Origin: Alphaproteobacteria bacterium
Lineage (GTDB): Bacteria > Pseudomonadota > Alphaproteobacteria > VGEJ01
Direction of reading: 5' to 3'
DNA: 14,903 bases
NCBI GenBank assembly: GCA_016869335.1
Contig: VGEJ01000031.1
Coordinates: 1-14,903 of the forward strand
The notes below the pieces were generated by a model. The model worked only from the letters and a program-made list of their open reading frames with translations, was not told where the DNA came from and did no database searches. Position numbers and translations under genes: made by a program. Of this stretch, positions 6,571 through 13,895 are shown piece by piece. The stretch's first letter is position 1. Each line of letters opens with the position of its first letter.

Positions 6571-8157
6571 TCAGATGTCGTTGCGACGCATCGCTTCAGC
6601 GATATAGCCGGCCTGACGGATCGCCAGGGCGACAATGGTGAGCGTGGGATTGCACGCCGCGCTCGAGGTGAACTGGCTGCCATCGGAGATGAACACGTTT
6701 GGCAGGTCGTGGGTGCGGCCCCACGTGTTGACGACCCCATCGGCCGGTTTCTCGCTCATCCGGCAGGTGCCGAGGTTGTGGCCGTTGGGGATCGATAGCC
6801 ACTCGCGCGTGCGGCGCGCGCCGATCGCCTCCCACAGCGCCGTGGCGCGCTTAAGCGCGTGCTGGCGCAGCGCCATGTCGTTCGGGTGATCGTTGAGGAC
6901 GAAGCAGGGGATCGGCAAGCCGTACTGGTCCTTCTTGGTCGCGTGCAGGGTCACGCGATTGCCGGGCTGGGCGAGGTCCTCGCCAACGATGTACATGCCG
7001 GCGGTGTAGGCGTAGCGCTCGAGCCATCCGGCGTAGGAGCGGCCCCAGGCGCCGGGCGTCAGGCTCCCGGCATAGGCCGGCAGTCCGGTGAAGAACGCGA
7101 GCATGTAATAGCCGCCGATGAAGCCGCGCCGCGGGTCGTTCGGCGCCTCGTCCTCGACGGTGCCGGCGCCGACCCGGCCGCGGTGCCAATTGACCGACCT
7201 GTCGAACACGCCGATGACGCCGCCCTCGGTGTGGGTCATGTAGTGGCGGCCGAGCGCGCCGGAGGAGTTGGCGAGCCCATCGGGGAACCGCGCCGAGGCG
7301 GAGTTGAGGAGGAGCCGCGTGGTCTGGATCGTGTTGCACGCCACGCACACGATGCGGGCCTTCTGGAAGTGCTGCGCGCCCGCCTTGTCGGCGTAGAGCA
7401 CCCCGCTCGCCCGGCCCGCCGCATCGTGGTGGATCTGCAACGCCATGCAGTTGGTGCGAAGCTCGAGCCGGCCGGTCGCCTCGGCCCGCGGGATCTCGCT
7501 GTAGAGCGTCGACCACTTGGCGCCCGAGCGGCAGCCCTGCTGGCAGAAGCCGATCTCGTCGCAGGCGTTGCGGCCATCGCGTGGCGTCTGATTGATCGCC
7601 ACCCGGCCAGCGTGGACCTTGGTGTAGCCGAGCCTGCGCGCCCCCGCGATCATGATCTTCGACAGGTTGGTCGGCCGCATCGGCGGCAGACCATGGGTCA
7701 TTGCCACGCCCATCTTGTATTCGGCGCGGCTGTAGAAGGGGTCCATGTCGGCGTAGCAGAGCGGCCAGTCGAGAACGTTGGCGCCGCCGATCGCACCGTA
7801 GGTCGTGCGCGTCTTGAACTCGTGCGGTTGGAAGCGCGGGCTGTTGCTGACCCAGTGAATGGTGCAGCCGCCCACCGCCTTGACCATCCAGGTCGGGATG
7901 CCGACGGTCGGACGATCGCCGCTGCCCTCGCGCGCGTTCTCCCACAGCAGGGTGTCGTTGGCCCAGTGCTCGTCGTTCTGGAACTCGCTGTTCTCGATGC
8001 GCGGCCCGGCCTCGAGGAGGACGCAGTTGACGCCCTTGGCGGTCAGCTCATCGGCGAGCGTGCCGCCGCCGGCGCCCGAGCCGATGATCACCACGACCGT
8101 GTCGTCGTCGTGATCGAAGGTGACGGCGGCAATGTCATGGTCGTCGCGTTGCGTCAC
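6571..8157 (-). CDS. GMC-family FAD-dependent oxidoreductase, copy 2
   Basis: This is a homologue of copy 1 with 528 residues and the same predicted FAD-linked hydroxyl oxidation. It has GSGAGGG at 26-32, Glu49 in LLEAG, the Cys199/Cys205/Cys209 triad (C-x5-C-x3-C), His460 in GHNLGTCRM and Asn503 in CNPTLT. It differs in having Cys in the flavin loop (VGGCTIHW) and several extra cysteines (VCVACN, AACNPT). I place the start at the GTG at 8155-8157 because GGGGAGG lies 5 bases before it and the resulting N-terminus lines up with copies 1 and 3. The frame also offers a GTG at 8176-8178, which would put that ribosome site inside the gene. It is divergent from the PotD-like gene, sharing the 199-bp region between them, and heads a likely two-gene unit with copy 1. 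No signal peptide is visible. Confidence 0.91.
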   Translation of the reverse strand: MTQRDDHDIAAVTFDHDDDTVVVIIGSGAGGGTLADELTAKGVNCVLLEAGPRIENSEFQNDEHWANDTLLWENAREGSGDRPTVGIPTWMVKAVGGCTIHWVSNSPRFQPHEFKTRTTYGAIGGANVLDWPLCYADMDPFYSRAEYKMGVAMTHGLPPMRPTNLSKIMIAGARRLGYTKVHAGRVAINQTPRDGRNACDEIGFCQQGCRSGAKWSTLYSEIPRAEATGRLELRTNCMALQIHHDAAGRASGVLYADKAGAQHFQKARIVCVACNTIQTTRLLLNSASARFPDGLANSSGALGRHYMTHTEGGVIGVFDRSVNWHRGRVGAGTVEDEAPNDPRRGFIGGYYMLAFFTGLPAYAGSLTPGAWGRSYAGWLERYAYTAGMYIVGEDLAQPGNRVTLHATKKDQYGLPIPCFVLNDHPNDMALRQHALKRATALWEAIGARRTREWLSIPNGHNLGTCRMSEKPADGVVNTWGRTHDLPNVFISDGSQFTSSAACNPTLTIVALAIRQAGYIAEAMRRNDI

Positions 8158-8234
8158 CGGCACCTCCCCACGGTCCACCGCTATCGCCGGAGGCTAGCAC
8201 AAGTCGCCGGGCGTGCCAGCCGCGGCGCACCCCC

Positions 8235-8265
8235 ATCATATCGATTGACGAGCCGTTCTCGCCAA
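8235..8265 (-). promoter_or_regulatory. Candidate promoter of the GMC copy 2/copy 1 unit
   Basis: On the minus strand a TATGAT (8235-8240), one mismatch from the -10 consensus, lies 19 bases after a weak TTGGCG (8260-8265). The spacing is long, so the -35 assignment is uncertain. It interlocks with the oppositely directed promoter of the transporter operon. Confidence 0.35.
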
Positions 8266-8273
8266 CCGTTAAT
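8245..8273 (+). promoter_or_regulatory. Candidate sigma-70 promoter of the PotDABC-like operon
   Basis: TTGACG (8245-8250; 5 of 6 to consensus) is followed after exactly 17 bases by GTTAAT (8268-8273; 4 of 6). A start near 8280 would give a leader of about 77 bases before the ATG at 8357. This is the best-formed promoter in the window. Confidence 0.55.
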
Positions 8274-8356
8274 AATCGTTCGGGGTTTCGCATGCCCGGA
8301 AGAAGACGACCCATTGGACCCGCAAGGGGGCGATGAGCAACAAGGGGAGGACGGCG

Positions 8357-9394
8357 ATGAGCAAGTGGGGTGCTAGGGCGGTTGCGCTGGCCGCGGCCAC
8401 GGCGATGACGGGTCTGCTCGGTGGACCGGCGGCGGCCGGAAAGGGCGAGCTTCGCTTCCTCGGGTGGGAGGGCTATGCCGACGACGACTGGGTTGCCGAG
8501 TTCAAGAAGACCTACGACGCCGACGTCTCGGTGGTCTACATCGGGTCGAACGACGAGATGTTCGCCAAGATGAAGGGGAGCGATGGCGCCGATTACGACG
8601 TGATGACCGTGAACACCGGCGAGCTCGTGCGCTATGTCGATCTCGGCCTGGTCAAGCCGCTCGACCTGAGCCGGGTCCCCAACCGGGCCAACCAGCTTCT
8701 CGGGTTCCAGGACCTCGCGAAAGTCCCGGGCGTGACCAAGGACGGCCAAGTCTATGGCGTGCCCTTCGCCTGGGGCTCGATCACGCTGATCTACGACACC
8801 GACAAGATCAAGACGGCGCCGACGTCGTGGTCGGTGCTGTGGGACCCGCAATACAAAGGGCAGATCATCATGCCTGACAGCGACCAGCAGCTCATCCAGA
8901 TGGCGCAGGCGCTGAAGATGAAGAACCCGTTCAATCTGTCGCAGGACGAGATGGGCGAGCTCAAGGCAAAGGTCATCGACCTGCGCGCCAACCTGAAGGC
9001 GTTCTATAGCACGTTCGAGGACTCGCTGCAGTACTACGAGGATGGCGATGTCGCCCTGATAGTCGGCGGCGATGAGTACCGCATCAAGCTGCTCAACGAT
9101 CGCGGCTTCCAGAACGTGAAGCTGATCGTGCCGGAGGAAGGTGCGCTGGGCTGGACCGACGTCTATACGGTGACCAAGGGCGTCGGCGATGAGGACCTCG
9201 CCTACGCATGGATCAACTTCATCCTCGAGAAGCGGGTCAGCGATCAGCTATCGGAACGCCTCGCCTATCCGAACACGGTGAGTCAGCCGGCCGGCATGGA
9301 CTACTCGAGCCAGCTCCTGTGGCTCGAGCCGGTTGAAGACTTCACGTGGCGCACCAACGTCTGGAACGAAATCAAAGCGGCGCCGATCGAGTAG
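8357..9394 (+). CDS. PotD-like periplasmic solute-binding protein
   Basis: This 345-residue protein is the periplasmic receptor of the ABC importer encoded after it. A Sec-type signal peptide occupies residues 1-27 (SKWGAR, a hydrophobic core, cleavage near AAA/GK). The mature chain begins LRFLGWEGYADDDWVAEFKK, the standard opening of spermidine/putrescine-binding proteins. It continues with the family's GSNDEMFAKM, YDVMTVN, GVPFAWGSITLIYDTDKI and WDPQYKGQIIMPD blocks. I choose the ATG at 8357 because GGGGAGG (8344-8350) lies 6 bases before it; an in-frame ATG at 8333 would add eight residues before the signal peptide. The gene is first in its operon, with the ATPase 18 bases downstream. PotD-type proteins bind polyamines but also other amines and small organic compounds, so the ligand is not settled. 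The divergent GMC gene next door hints at a ligand that is oxidised. Confidence 0.93.
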   Translation: MSKWGARAVALAAATAMTGLLGGPAAAGKGELRFLGWEGYADDDWVAEFKKTYDADVSVVYIGSNDEMFAKMKGSDGADYDVMTVNTGELVRYVDLGLVKPLDLSRVPNRANQLLGFQDLAKVPGVTKDGQVYGVPFAWGSITLIYDTDKIKTAPTSWSVLWDPQYKGQIIMPDSDQQLIQMAQALKMKNPFNLSQDEMGELKAKVIDLRANLKAFYSTFEDSLQYYEDGDVALIVGGDEYRIKLLNDRGFQNVKLIVPEEGALGWTDVYTVTKGVGDEDLAYAWINFILEKRVSDQLSERLAYPNTVSQPAGMDYSSQLLWLEPVEDFTWRTNVWNEIKAAPIE

Positions 9395-9412
9395 CGTGGA
9401 GGGGCCGTCGGC

Positions 9413-10546
9413 TTGCCGGCGGCCCCGCCGCACGCGGACATGACCGCCTCGCGTCGGACGCTGCTCGAGCTGTGCGGCGTCAACAAGCTCTACGGCGCCA
9501 CCCGCGTCCTCCGCGACGTCGACCTCGCGATCGAGGATGGCGAGTTCCTGACCATCCTCGGCCCGAGCGGCTCGGGCAAGACCACGATCCTGCGTCTGAT
9601 CGGCGGCTTCATCGCACCGAGCTCGGGCGACATCCGGTTCGATGGCACGAGCGTCGTGCCGGTGCCGATCTTCAAGCGGCCCTTCAACACGGTGTTCCAG
9701 GACTACGCTCTCTTCCCGCACATGCGGGTGAACGAGAACGTGGCCTATGGGCTCCGCGTCCGCGGGGTGGGGCGCGAGGAGATCCGCAGCCGGGTCGCCC
9801 GCGCGCTCGCGGTCGTTGCGCTCGGCGAGTTCGGCGAGCGCTATCCCGCCCAGCTCTCGGGCGGTCAGCGCCAGCGCGTCGCCCTGGCGCGCGCGCTCAT
9901 TCTCGAGCCGCGGATTCTCCTGCTCGATGAACCGCTTGGGGCGCTCGATGCCGAGCTTCGTCGCCAGATGCAGCAGTTCCTGATGCGCCTGCAACGGGAG
10001 GTGCGCACGACATTCGTGTTCGTCACCCATGATCAGGAGGAGGCGATCACGATGTCCGATCGCATCTGCGTCATGCGCGAGGGGGTGATCGAACAGGTCG
10101 GGCCGCCGACCGAGCTCTACTATCGGCCACGAACGCCATTCGTTGCCGGCTTCTTTGGCGACAACAACCTGCTCGAGGGCACCTTGGGTGGGGCGGACGG
10201 CGCGGCACGCACGGTCCGGACGCCGTTCGGCGATCTCCGCTCCGCCACCGCCGGGCAACCTGAGGCGGCGGCGGCGGCGGACGGCCGTGCGGTCAAGGTC
10301 GCGGTACGTCCGGAGAACCTGCGCCTGGCCCCGGCCGAGGGCACGTGCGACAACTGGCTGGCCGTGCGCATCGCCGAGGTCCGCTTCGTCGGCCCGATCT
10401 CCCACATCCTCGCCCATTCCATCGACCGCCCCGACATCGCGCTCCTGCTCAAGCGGCCGAGCCAGGCCGGCGGCCTCGGGGTTGCGGCCGGCGATCGGAC
10501 GGCCATCGGCTGGAATGCCGCCGAATGCAGCATCGTCCTGCAGTGA
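9413..10546 (+). CDS. PotA-like ABC transporter ATPase
   Basis: This is the cytoplasmic ATP-hydrolysing subunit of the polyamine-type importer, 377 residues. It shows the full set of motifs: Walker A GPSGSGKTT at 50-58, Q-loop FQDYALF with Gln96, signature LSGGQRQR at 148-155, Walker B RILLLDEP at 167-174, D-loop GALD, and H-loop His206 in THDQEEA. The C-terminal third, after about residue 245, is the TOBE regulatory domain (VRPENLRL, IAEVRFVGPISHIL). I favour the TTG at 9413 because GGAGGGG (9398-9404) sits 8 bases before it. The ATG at 9440 gives a protein nine residues shorter but has no ribosome site. The stop codon overlaps a GTG that is in frame with the next permease. It pairs with the two permeases downstream; the CUT1 importer at the left edge has its own ATPase. 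Confidence 0.93.
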   Translation: MPAAPPHADMTASRRTLLELCGVNKLYGATRVLRDVDLAIEDGEFLTILGPSGSGKTTILRLIGGFIAPSSGDIRFDGTSVVPVPIFKRPFNTVFQDYALFPHMRVNENVAYGLRVRGVGREEIRSRVARALAVVALGEFGERYPAQLSGGQRQRVALARALILEPRILLLDEPLGALDAELRRQMQQFLMRLQREVRTTFVFVTHDQEEAITMSDRICVMREGVIEQVGPPTELYYRPRTPFVAGFFGDNNLLEGTLGGADGAARTVRTPFGDLRSATAGQPEAAAAADGRAVKVAVRPENLRLAPAEGTCDNWLAVRIAEVRFVGPISHILAHSIDRPDIALLLKRPSQAGGLGVAAGDRTAIGWNAAECSIVLQ

Positions 10547-10551
10547 GGCCA

Positions 10552-10568
10552 CCGCGCGCAGCGCGCGG
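10552..10568 (+). promoter_or_regulatory. GC hairpin at the ATPase-permease junction
   Basis: CCGCGCGC, A, GCGCGCGG is a perfect inverted repeat with 8-bp arms, ending 7 bases before the ATG of the PotB-like permease. In the RNA it would fold as a 7-bp stem with a three-base loop next to, and possibly masking, the weak ribosome site GAGG. No T-run follows, so it is not a terminator. A role in tuning permease translation is inference. Confidence 0.45.
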
Positions 10569-10575
10569 CGAGGCG

Positions 10576-11412
10576 ATGCGGCGCGGAGCGTGGGTAGCCC
10601 TCAACCTCGGCTTGCCCGCCGCACTCATTCTGGCGCCATTCGCGGCGTTCCTGGTGCACAGCTTCTGGCGGATGGACGGCTTCCACGTCGTGCGCGCGCT
10701 CTCGCTCCACAACTACCGGCGGTTCGTTTCCGAGGACATCTTCTTGCCGCTCTTCCTCAAGACGTGCGAGCTGGCCCTCGAAGTCACCGCCATCGCCGTG
10801 CTGATCGGCTATCCGATCGCGGTCTTCCTGGCCACGCTGCGCGGCCGCGCCAAGTACGCCATGGTGCTGCTGTTCGTCGTGCCGCTCTTAATGAGCTACA
10901 TCATCAAGATCTATGCGCTGCGCAGCATTCTCGGAAACAACGGCTTCCTCAACCGCCTGCTCGTGGCGACCGGCGTCCTCGAGCGCCCGACCGGCTTCTT
11001 CGCTTACAACTTCACGGCGGTGCTGATCACCCTGACGATCCTCCTCTTGCCGCTGATGATCCTGCCCATCTTTGTCTCGCTCGAACGCATCCCGCGGAGC
11101 CTGCTCGAGGCTTCGGCCGACCTCGGCGCCCATCCGGCCTACACCTTCTGGCACGTGATCCTGCCGCTCAGCCTGCCCGGCGTAGTGGTCGGCGCGTCGT
11201 TCACCTTCATCCTCGCGATCGGCGACTTCATCACCCCGACGATGGTCGGCGGGATGACCGGGTTCACCTATGGCGCGGCGGTGTTCAGCCAGTTCGGCAC
11301 GGCCTTCGATTGGCCGTTCGGCGCCATGCTGTCGGTCGTTTTGCTGGTGGTCGTCGTGGCGGCGATGTTCCTCGCGGCGTGGCTCGGGCGACCGCGCGGG
11401 GCGACGGCGTGA
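10576..11412 (+). CDS. PotB-like ABC transporter permease
   Basis: This is the first inner-membrane permease of the polyamine-type importer, 278 residues from the ATG. It has hydrophobic segments around residues 7-28, 66-87, 95-115, 145-168, 200-218 and 248-270. The EAA coupling loop is at 178-197 (EASADLGAHPAYTFWHVILP). The segment IGDFITPTMVGG near 215-226 is characteristic of PotB-type proteins. The start is uncertain. The ATG at 10576 gives a clean N-terminus, but GAGG lies only 2 bases before it. An in-frame GTG at 10543 overlaps the ATPase stop as GTGA, like two other gene junctions here, and would add 11 residues. The gene ends in a GTGA overlap with the next permease. Confidence 0.9.
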   Translation: MRRGAWVALNLGLPAALILAPFAAFLVHSFWRMDGFHVVRALSLHNYRRFVSEDIFLPLFLKTCELALEVTAIAVLIGYPIAVFLATLRGRAKYAMVLLFVVPLLMSYIIKIYALRSILGNNGFLNRLLVATGVLERPTGFFAYNFTAVLITLTILLLPLMILPIFVSLERIPRSLLEASADLGAHPAYTFWHVILPLSLPGVVVGASFTFILAIGDFITPTMVGGMTGFTYGAAVFSQFGTAFDWPFGAMLSVVLLVVVVAAMFLAAWLGRPRGATA

Positions 11413-12206
11413 GCGCGAGCCTGCCGGCCCGCATCGTCCTCGGGGCGCTCGCCGTTGCCTCACTGGTGGTGCTGTTCGGGCCGCTCGCGGTGGTGTGGTT
11501 CTTCTCGTTCTTCCGCCAGCGCCGAGGGGTCGTGCAGTGGGAGAGCTTCGGCCTCGATTCTTACGCCCGGCTGCTCAAGAACGACTCGATCCTCACCGCC
11601 CTTGGCAACACGGTGGTGGTGGGCGCCTGCGCCGTGTTCTTCGCGCTCGCCCTCGGGACGCTGTTTGCGCTCTACTTCCATAACCGCGGGCACGGGCGGC
11701 AGGCGCAGCAGTTCATGATCTTCCTTCCGTTCCTGCTGCCACCGATCATCACCGGCCTCTCGCTCCTGATCTTCTTCCGCGAGCTCGGCCTCGACCGCTC
11801 GCTCATCACGGTGACGGTCGGTCACACCCTGTTCGTCCTGGCGCTCGCCTACCGCATCATCCTGACCCAACTCCAGTCGCTGAGCCGGAGCCTTGTTGAG
11901 GCATCCTATGACCTCGGCGCCAACCGCCTGCAGACGCTGTGGTACGTGCTACTGCCGAATCTGCGCACTGCGTTGCTCACGGCGGCGGTCCTCGCCTTCG
12001 CGCTGTCGTTCGATGAGACTCTGATCTCGCTCTTCCTCGTCGGCCGCGAGAGCACGCTCCCGGTCCGGCTCTGGGGCATGATGCGAGTCGGGTTCTCGCC
12101 CGAGATCAACGCGCTGGTAACGTTGATCGTCGTGTTCTCAGCCGCGCTCTTCCTCGCCGTCGCCCGTCTCGTGCGCCCGACCGGCGAGGACCTCACCCGG
12201 CCGTAG
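11409..12206 (+). CDS. PotC-like ABC transporter permease
   Basis: This is the second inner-membrane permease of the polyamine-type importer, 265 residues. It has hydrophobic segments at about 10-35, 67-90, 100-123, 136-155, 187-210 and 235-253. The EAA loop is at 164-183 (EASYDLGANRLQTLWYVLLP). The SFDETLISLFL stretch at 200-210 is typical of PotC. It starts at a GTG overlapping the stop of the PotB-like gene (GTGA), indicating translational coupling. The frame is open for a long way upstream, but that part only shadows the neighbouring genes. It is the last gene of the operon. Only 12 bases separate its stop from that of the convergent GMC copy 3, with no room for a normal terminator. Confidence 0.92.
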   Translation: MSASLPARIVLGALAVASLVVLFGPLAVVWFFSFFRQRRGVVQWESFGLDSYARLLKNDSILTALGNTVVVGACAVFFALALGTLFALYFHNRGHGRQAQQFMIFLPFLLPPIITGLSLLIFFRELGLDRSLITVTVGHTLFVLALAYRIILTQLQSLSRSLVEASYDLGANRLQTLWYVLLPNLRTALLTAAVLAFALSFDETLISLFLVGRESTLPVRLWGMMRVGFSPEINALVTLIVVFSAALFLAVARLVRPTGEDLTRP

Positions 12207-12218
12207 CGCCCAGATCGC

Positions 12219-13817
12219 TCAGATCTCGTTGCCGCGCAGCTTCTCGGCCAGGGCATCGGCCTGGCGCACCGCCAGGGCGACGATGGTGAGCGTCGGGTTG
12301 CCGGCCATCGAGGAGGTGAACACACTGCCGTCGGAGACGAACAGGTTGGGCACGTCGTGGCTCTGCCCCCACTTGTTGACCACGCCGTCGCTCGGCTTCT
12401 CCGCCATCCGGCACGTTCCGAGGTTGTGCGTCGCGGGCATCGGCGGCGACTCGAACACGCGGCGGGCGCCCGCCGCCGCGAACACCGCGGCGCCCCTCTT
12501 GTAGGCATCGTTCTTCATTGCGATGTCGTTCGGATGGTCGTCCAGGTGAAGGCTCGGGATGGGCATTCCGTACTGATCGCGCTCGGTCGGATGGAGGCTG
12601 ACACGGTTGGTCTCCATTGCCACGTCCTCGCCAAGCAGCTGCATGCAGGCGATGCGGTCATAGGCCGCGATCCAGTTGGCGTAGGCGCTGCCCCACGCGT
12701 TGGGGCTGAGGAACGCGGCATAGAACGGTAGCCCGAGCCCGACCGAGCCCATGTAATAGCCGCCGACGAAGCCCCGATTCGGATCATTCGCCGCCTCATC
12801 GCGGATGATGCCCGCGACCACGGCGCCGCGATGCATGTTCACCGGGCGCTCGAACTCGCCGTAGATGAAGCCGAACATGTGGCGCATGTAGTTCTTGCCG
12901 ACGAGGCCCGACGAATTGGCCAGCCCGTCAGGGTAGCGGCTCGACTCCGAGTTGAGCAGCAGGCGCGCGGTCTCGATCGCATTGCCGGCCACGCACACCA
13001 CGCGCGCCTTCTGGCGGCGATGCTGGCCCGCCTTGTCGGCGTACACCACCCCGGTCGCACGGCCCTCGGCGTTGTGCTCGATCCGCAGCACCATCGAGTC
13101 GGGCCGGATCTCGCAGTGCCCCGTGGCCTCGGCCGGCGGGATCTCGGCGTTGAGCGTCGACCACTTGGCGCCCGACTTGCAGCCCTGAACGCAGAAGCCG
13201 ATCTGATCGCAGCCATTGCGCCCACCGCGCGGCTTGACGTTGATCGCCAGGTTGTTGGTGTCGAAATCTCGGTAACCGACGCGCTTGGCGCCGCGGGCCA
13301 TGACCTTGTAACAGTTGTTTTCGGCGTGGAAGGGGATGCCGTTGCGCCCGCTCACCCCCATCTTGTCCTCGGCCCGAATGTAGTAGGGCTCAATCTCGCC
13401 AAAGCTTAGCGGCCAGTCGAGCAGGTTGGCGCCGGCGATCGGGCCATAGGTCGATAGCACCTTGAACTCGTGGGGTTGGAAGCGGGGACACATGGCCGCC
13501 CAGTGAACGGTCGAGCCGCCCACCGTCTTGCAGATCCAGGTCGGCGCCGCGGCGAAGTTCCTGGCCACCGGCGAAGTCCCGGTCGCGTGCCGCTTGTCCT
13601 TCCAGGTGAACATGTCGTAGGCCGCCCACTCGTCGTTGACGAAGTCGGCGTCCTTGAAGCGGGGGCCGGCCTCGAGGACGACGACATCGATGCCCTTGTG
13701 CGCGAGTTCGTTCGCCAGCGTCCCGCCGCCGGCGCCGGAGCCGACGACGACCACGACGGAGTCATCGTTCTCATCGAAAGTGACTGACGCTATCTCGTCG
13801 TCCCGGTACCCCGTCAT
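12219..13817 (-). CDS. GMC-family FAD-dependent oxidoreductase, copy 3
   Basis: This is the third homologue, 532 residues, predicted to oxidise an alcohol or sugar hydroxyl with FAD. It has GSGAGGG at 26-32, Glu49 in VLEAG, flavin loop VGGSTVHW, Cys203/Cys209/Cys213 (C-x5-C-x3-C), His464 in THNLGTCRM and Asn507 in GNPTLT. The ATG at 13815-13817 is preceded by AGAGG at 5 bases and yields an N-terminus matching copies 1 and 2. A GTG at 13845-13847 in the same frame would add ten unrelated residues. It lies 78 bases downstream of copy 4 and has its own candidate extended -10 box. It is separated from copies 1 and 2 by the oppositely oriented transporter operon. No signal peptide is present. Substrate unknown. 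Confidence 0.91.
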   Translation of the reverse strand: MTGYRDDEIASVTFDENDDSVVVVVGSGAGGGTLANELAHKGIDVVVLEAGPRFKDADFVNDEWAAYDMFTWKDKRHATGTSPVARNFAAAPTWICKTVGGSTVHWAAMCPRFQPHEFKVLSTYGPIAGANLLDWPLSFGEIEPYYIRAEDKMGVSGRNGIPFHAENNCYKVMARGAKRVGYRDFDTNNLAINVKPRGGRNGCDQIGFCVQGCKSGAKWSTLNAEIPPAEATGHCEIRPDSMVLRIEHNAEGRATGVVYADKAGQHRRQKARVVCVAGNAIETARLLLNSESSRYPDGLANSSGLVGKNYMRHMFGFIYGEFERPVNMHRGAVVAGIIRDEAANDPNRGFVGGYYMGSVGLGLPFYAAFLSPNAWGSAYANWIAAYDRIACMQLLGEDVAMETNRVSLHPTERDQYGMPIPSLHLDDHPNDIAMKNDAYKRGAAVFAAAGARRVFESPPMPATHNLGTCRMAEKPSDGVVNKWGQSHDVPNLFVSDGSVFTSSMAGNPTLTIVALAVRQADALAEKLRGNEI

Positions 13818-13848
13818 GGCGCCCTCTCCCCACGTTTTCAGCCCCACG

Positions 13849-13857
13849 AATATAGCA
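13849..13857 (-). promoter_or_regulatory. Candidate extended -10 box for GMC copy 3
   Basis: TGCTATATT on the minus strand combines a TGn extension with a near-consensus -10. It ends about 31 bases before the ATG at 13817. No convincing -35 is present, which an extended -10 can tolerate. The 10-mer GCTATATTCG that contains it also occurs upstream of the sugar-binding protein gene (4049-4058). Confidence 0.35.
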
Positions 13858-13895
13858 GCCCGCGCCGCTCGCTTCGAGCCGCCGCTCTGCCGGCG

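Noticed and set aside
8176..8230. CTGGCACG followed by TTGTGC on the minus strand upstream of GMC copy 2 resembles a sigma-54 promoter.
   Set aside because: The spacing from the GG to the expected GC element is wrong; the bases at that position are GA.
6..8376. Long plus-strand open frames (for example 6-1499, 2713-3849, 5034-6641 and 6859-8376) opposite the minus-strand genes.
   Set aside because: Their translations are low-complexity, rich in Arg, His, Asp and Ala, with no recognisable domains. They are antisense shadows expected in GC-rich DNA; the real families lie on the minus strand.
10143..11408. A long upstream extension of the PotC-like frame across the ATPase and PotB-like genes, which would look like a fusion.
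   Set aside because: The extension is an Arg/Pro-rich shadow of the two upstream genes, and the GTGA-overlap start at 11409 gives a normal PotC-length protein.
12207..12226. AGATC-GCTCA-GATCT at the convergent end of the PotC-like gene and GMC copy 3 was considered as a bidirectional terminator.
   Set aside because: It has only 5-bp AT-containing arms, no T-run on either side, and overlaps coding sequence.
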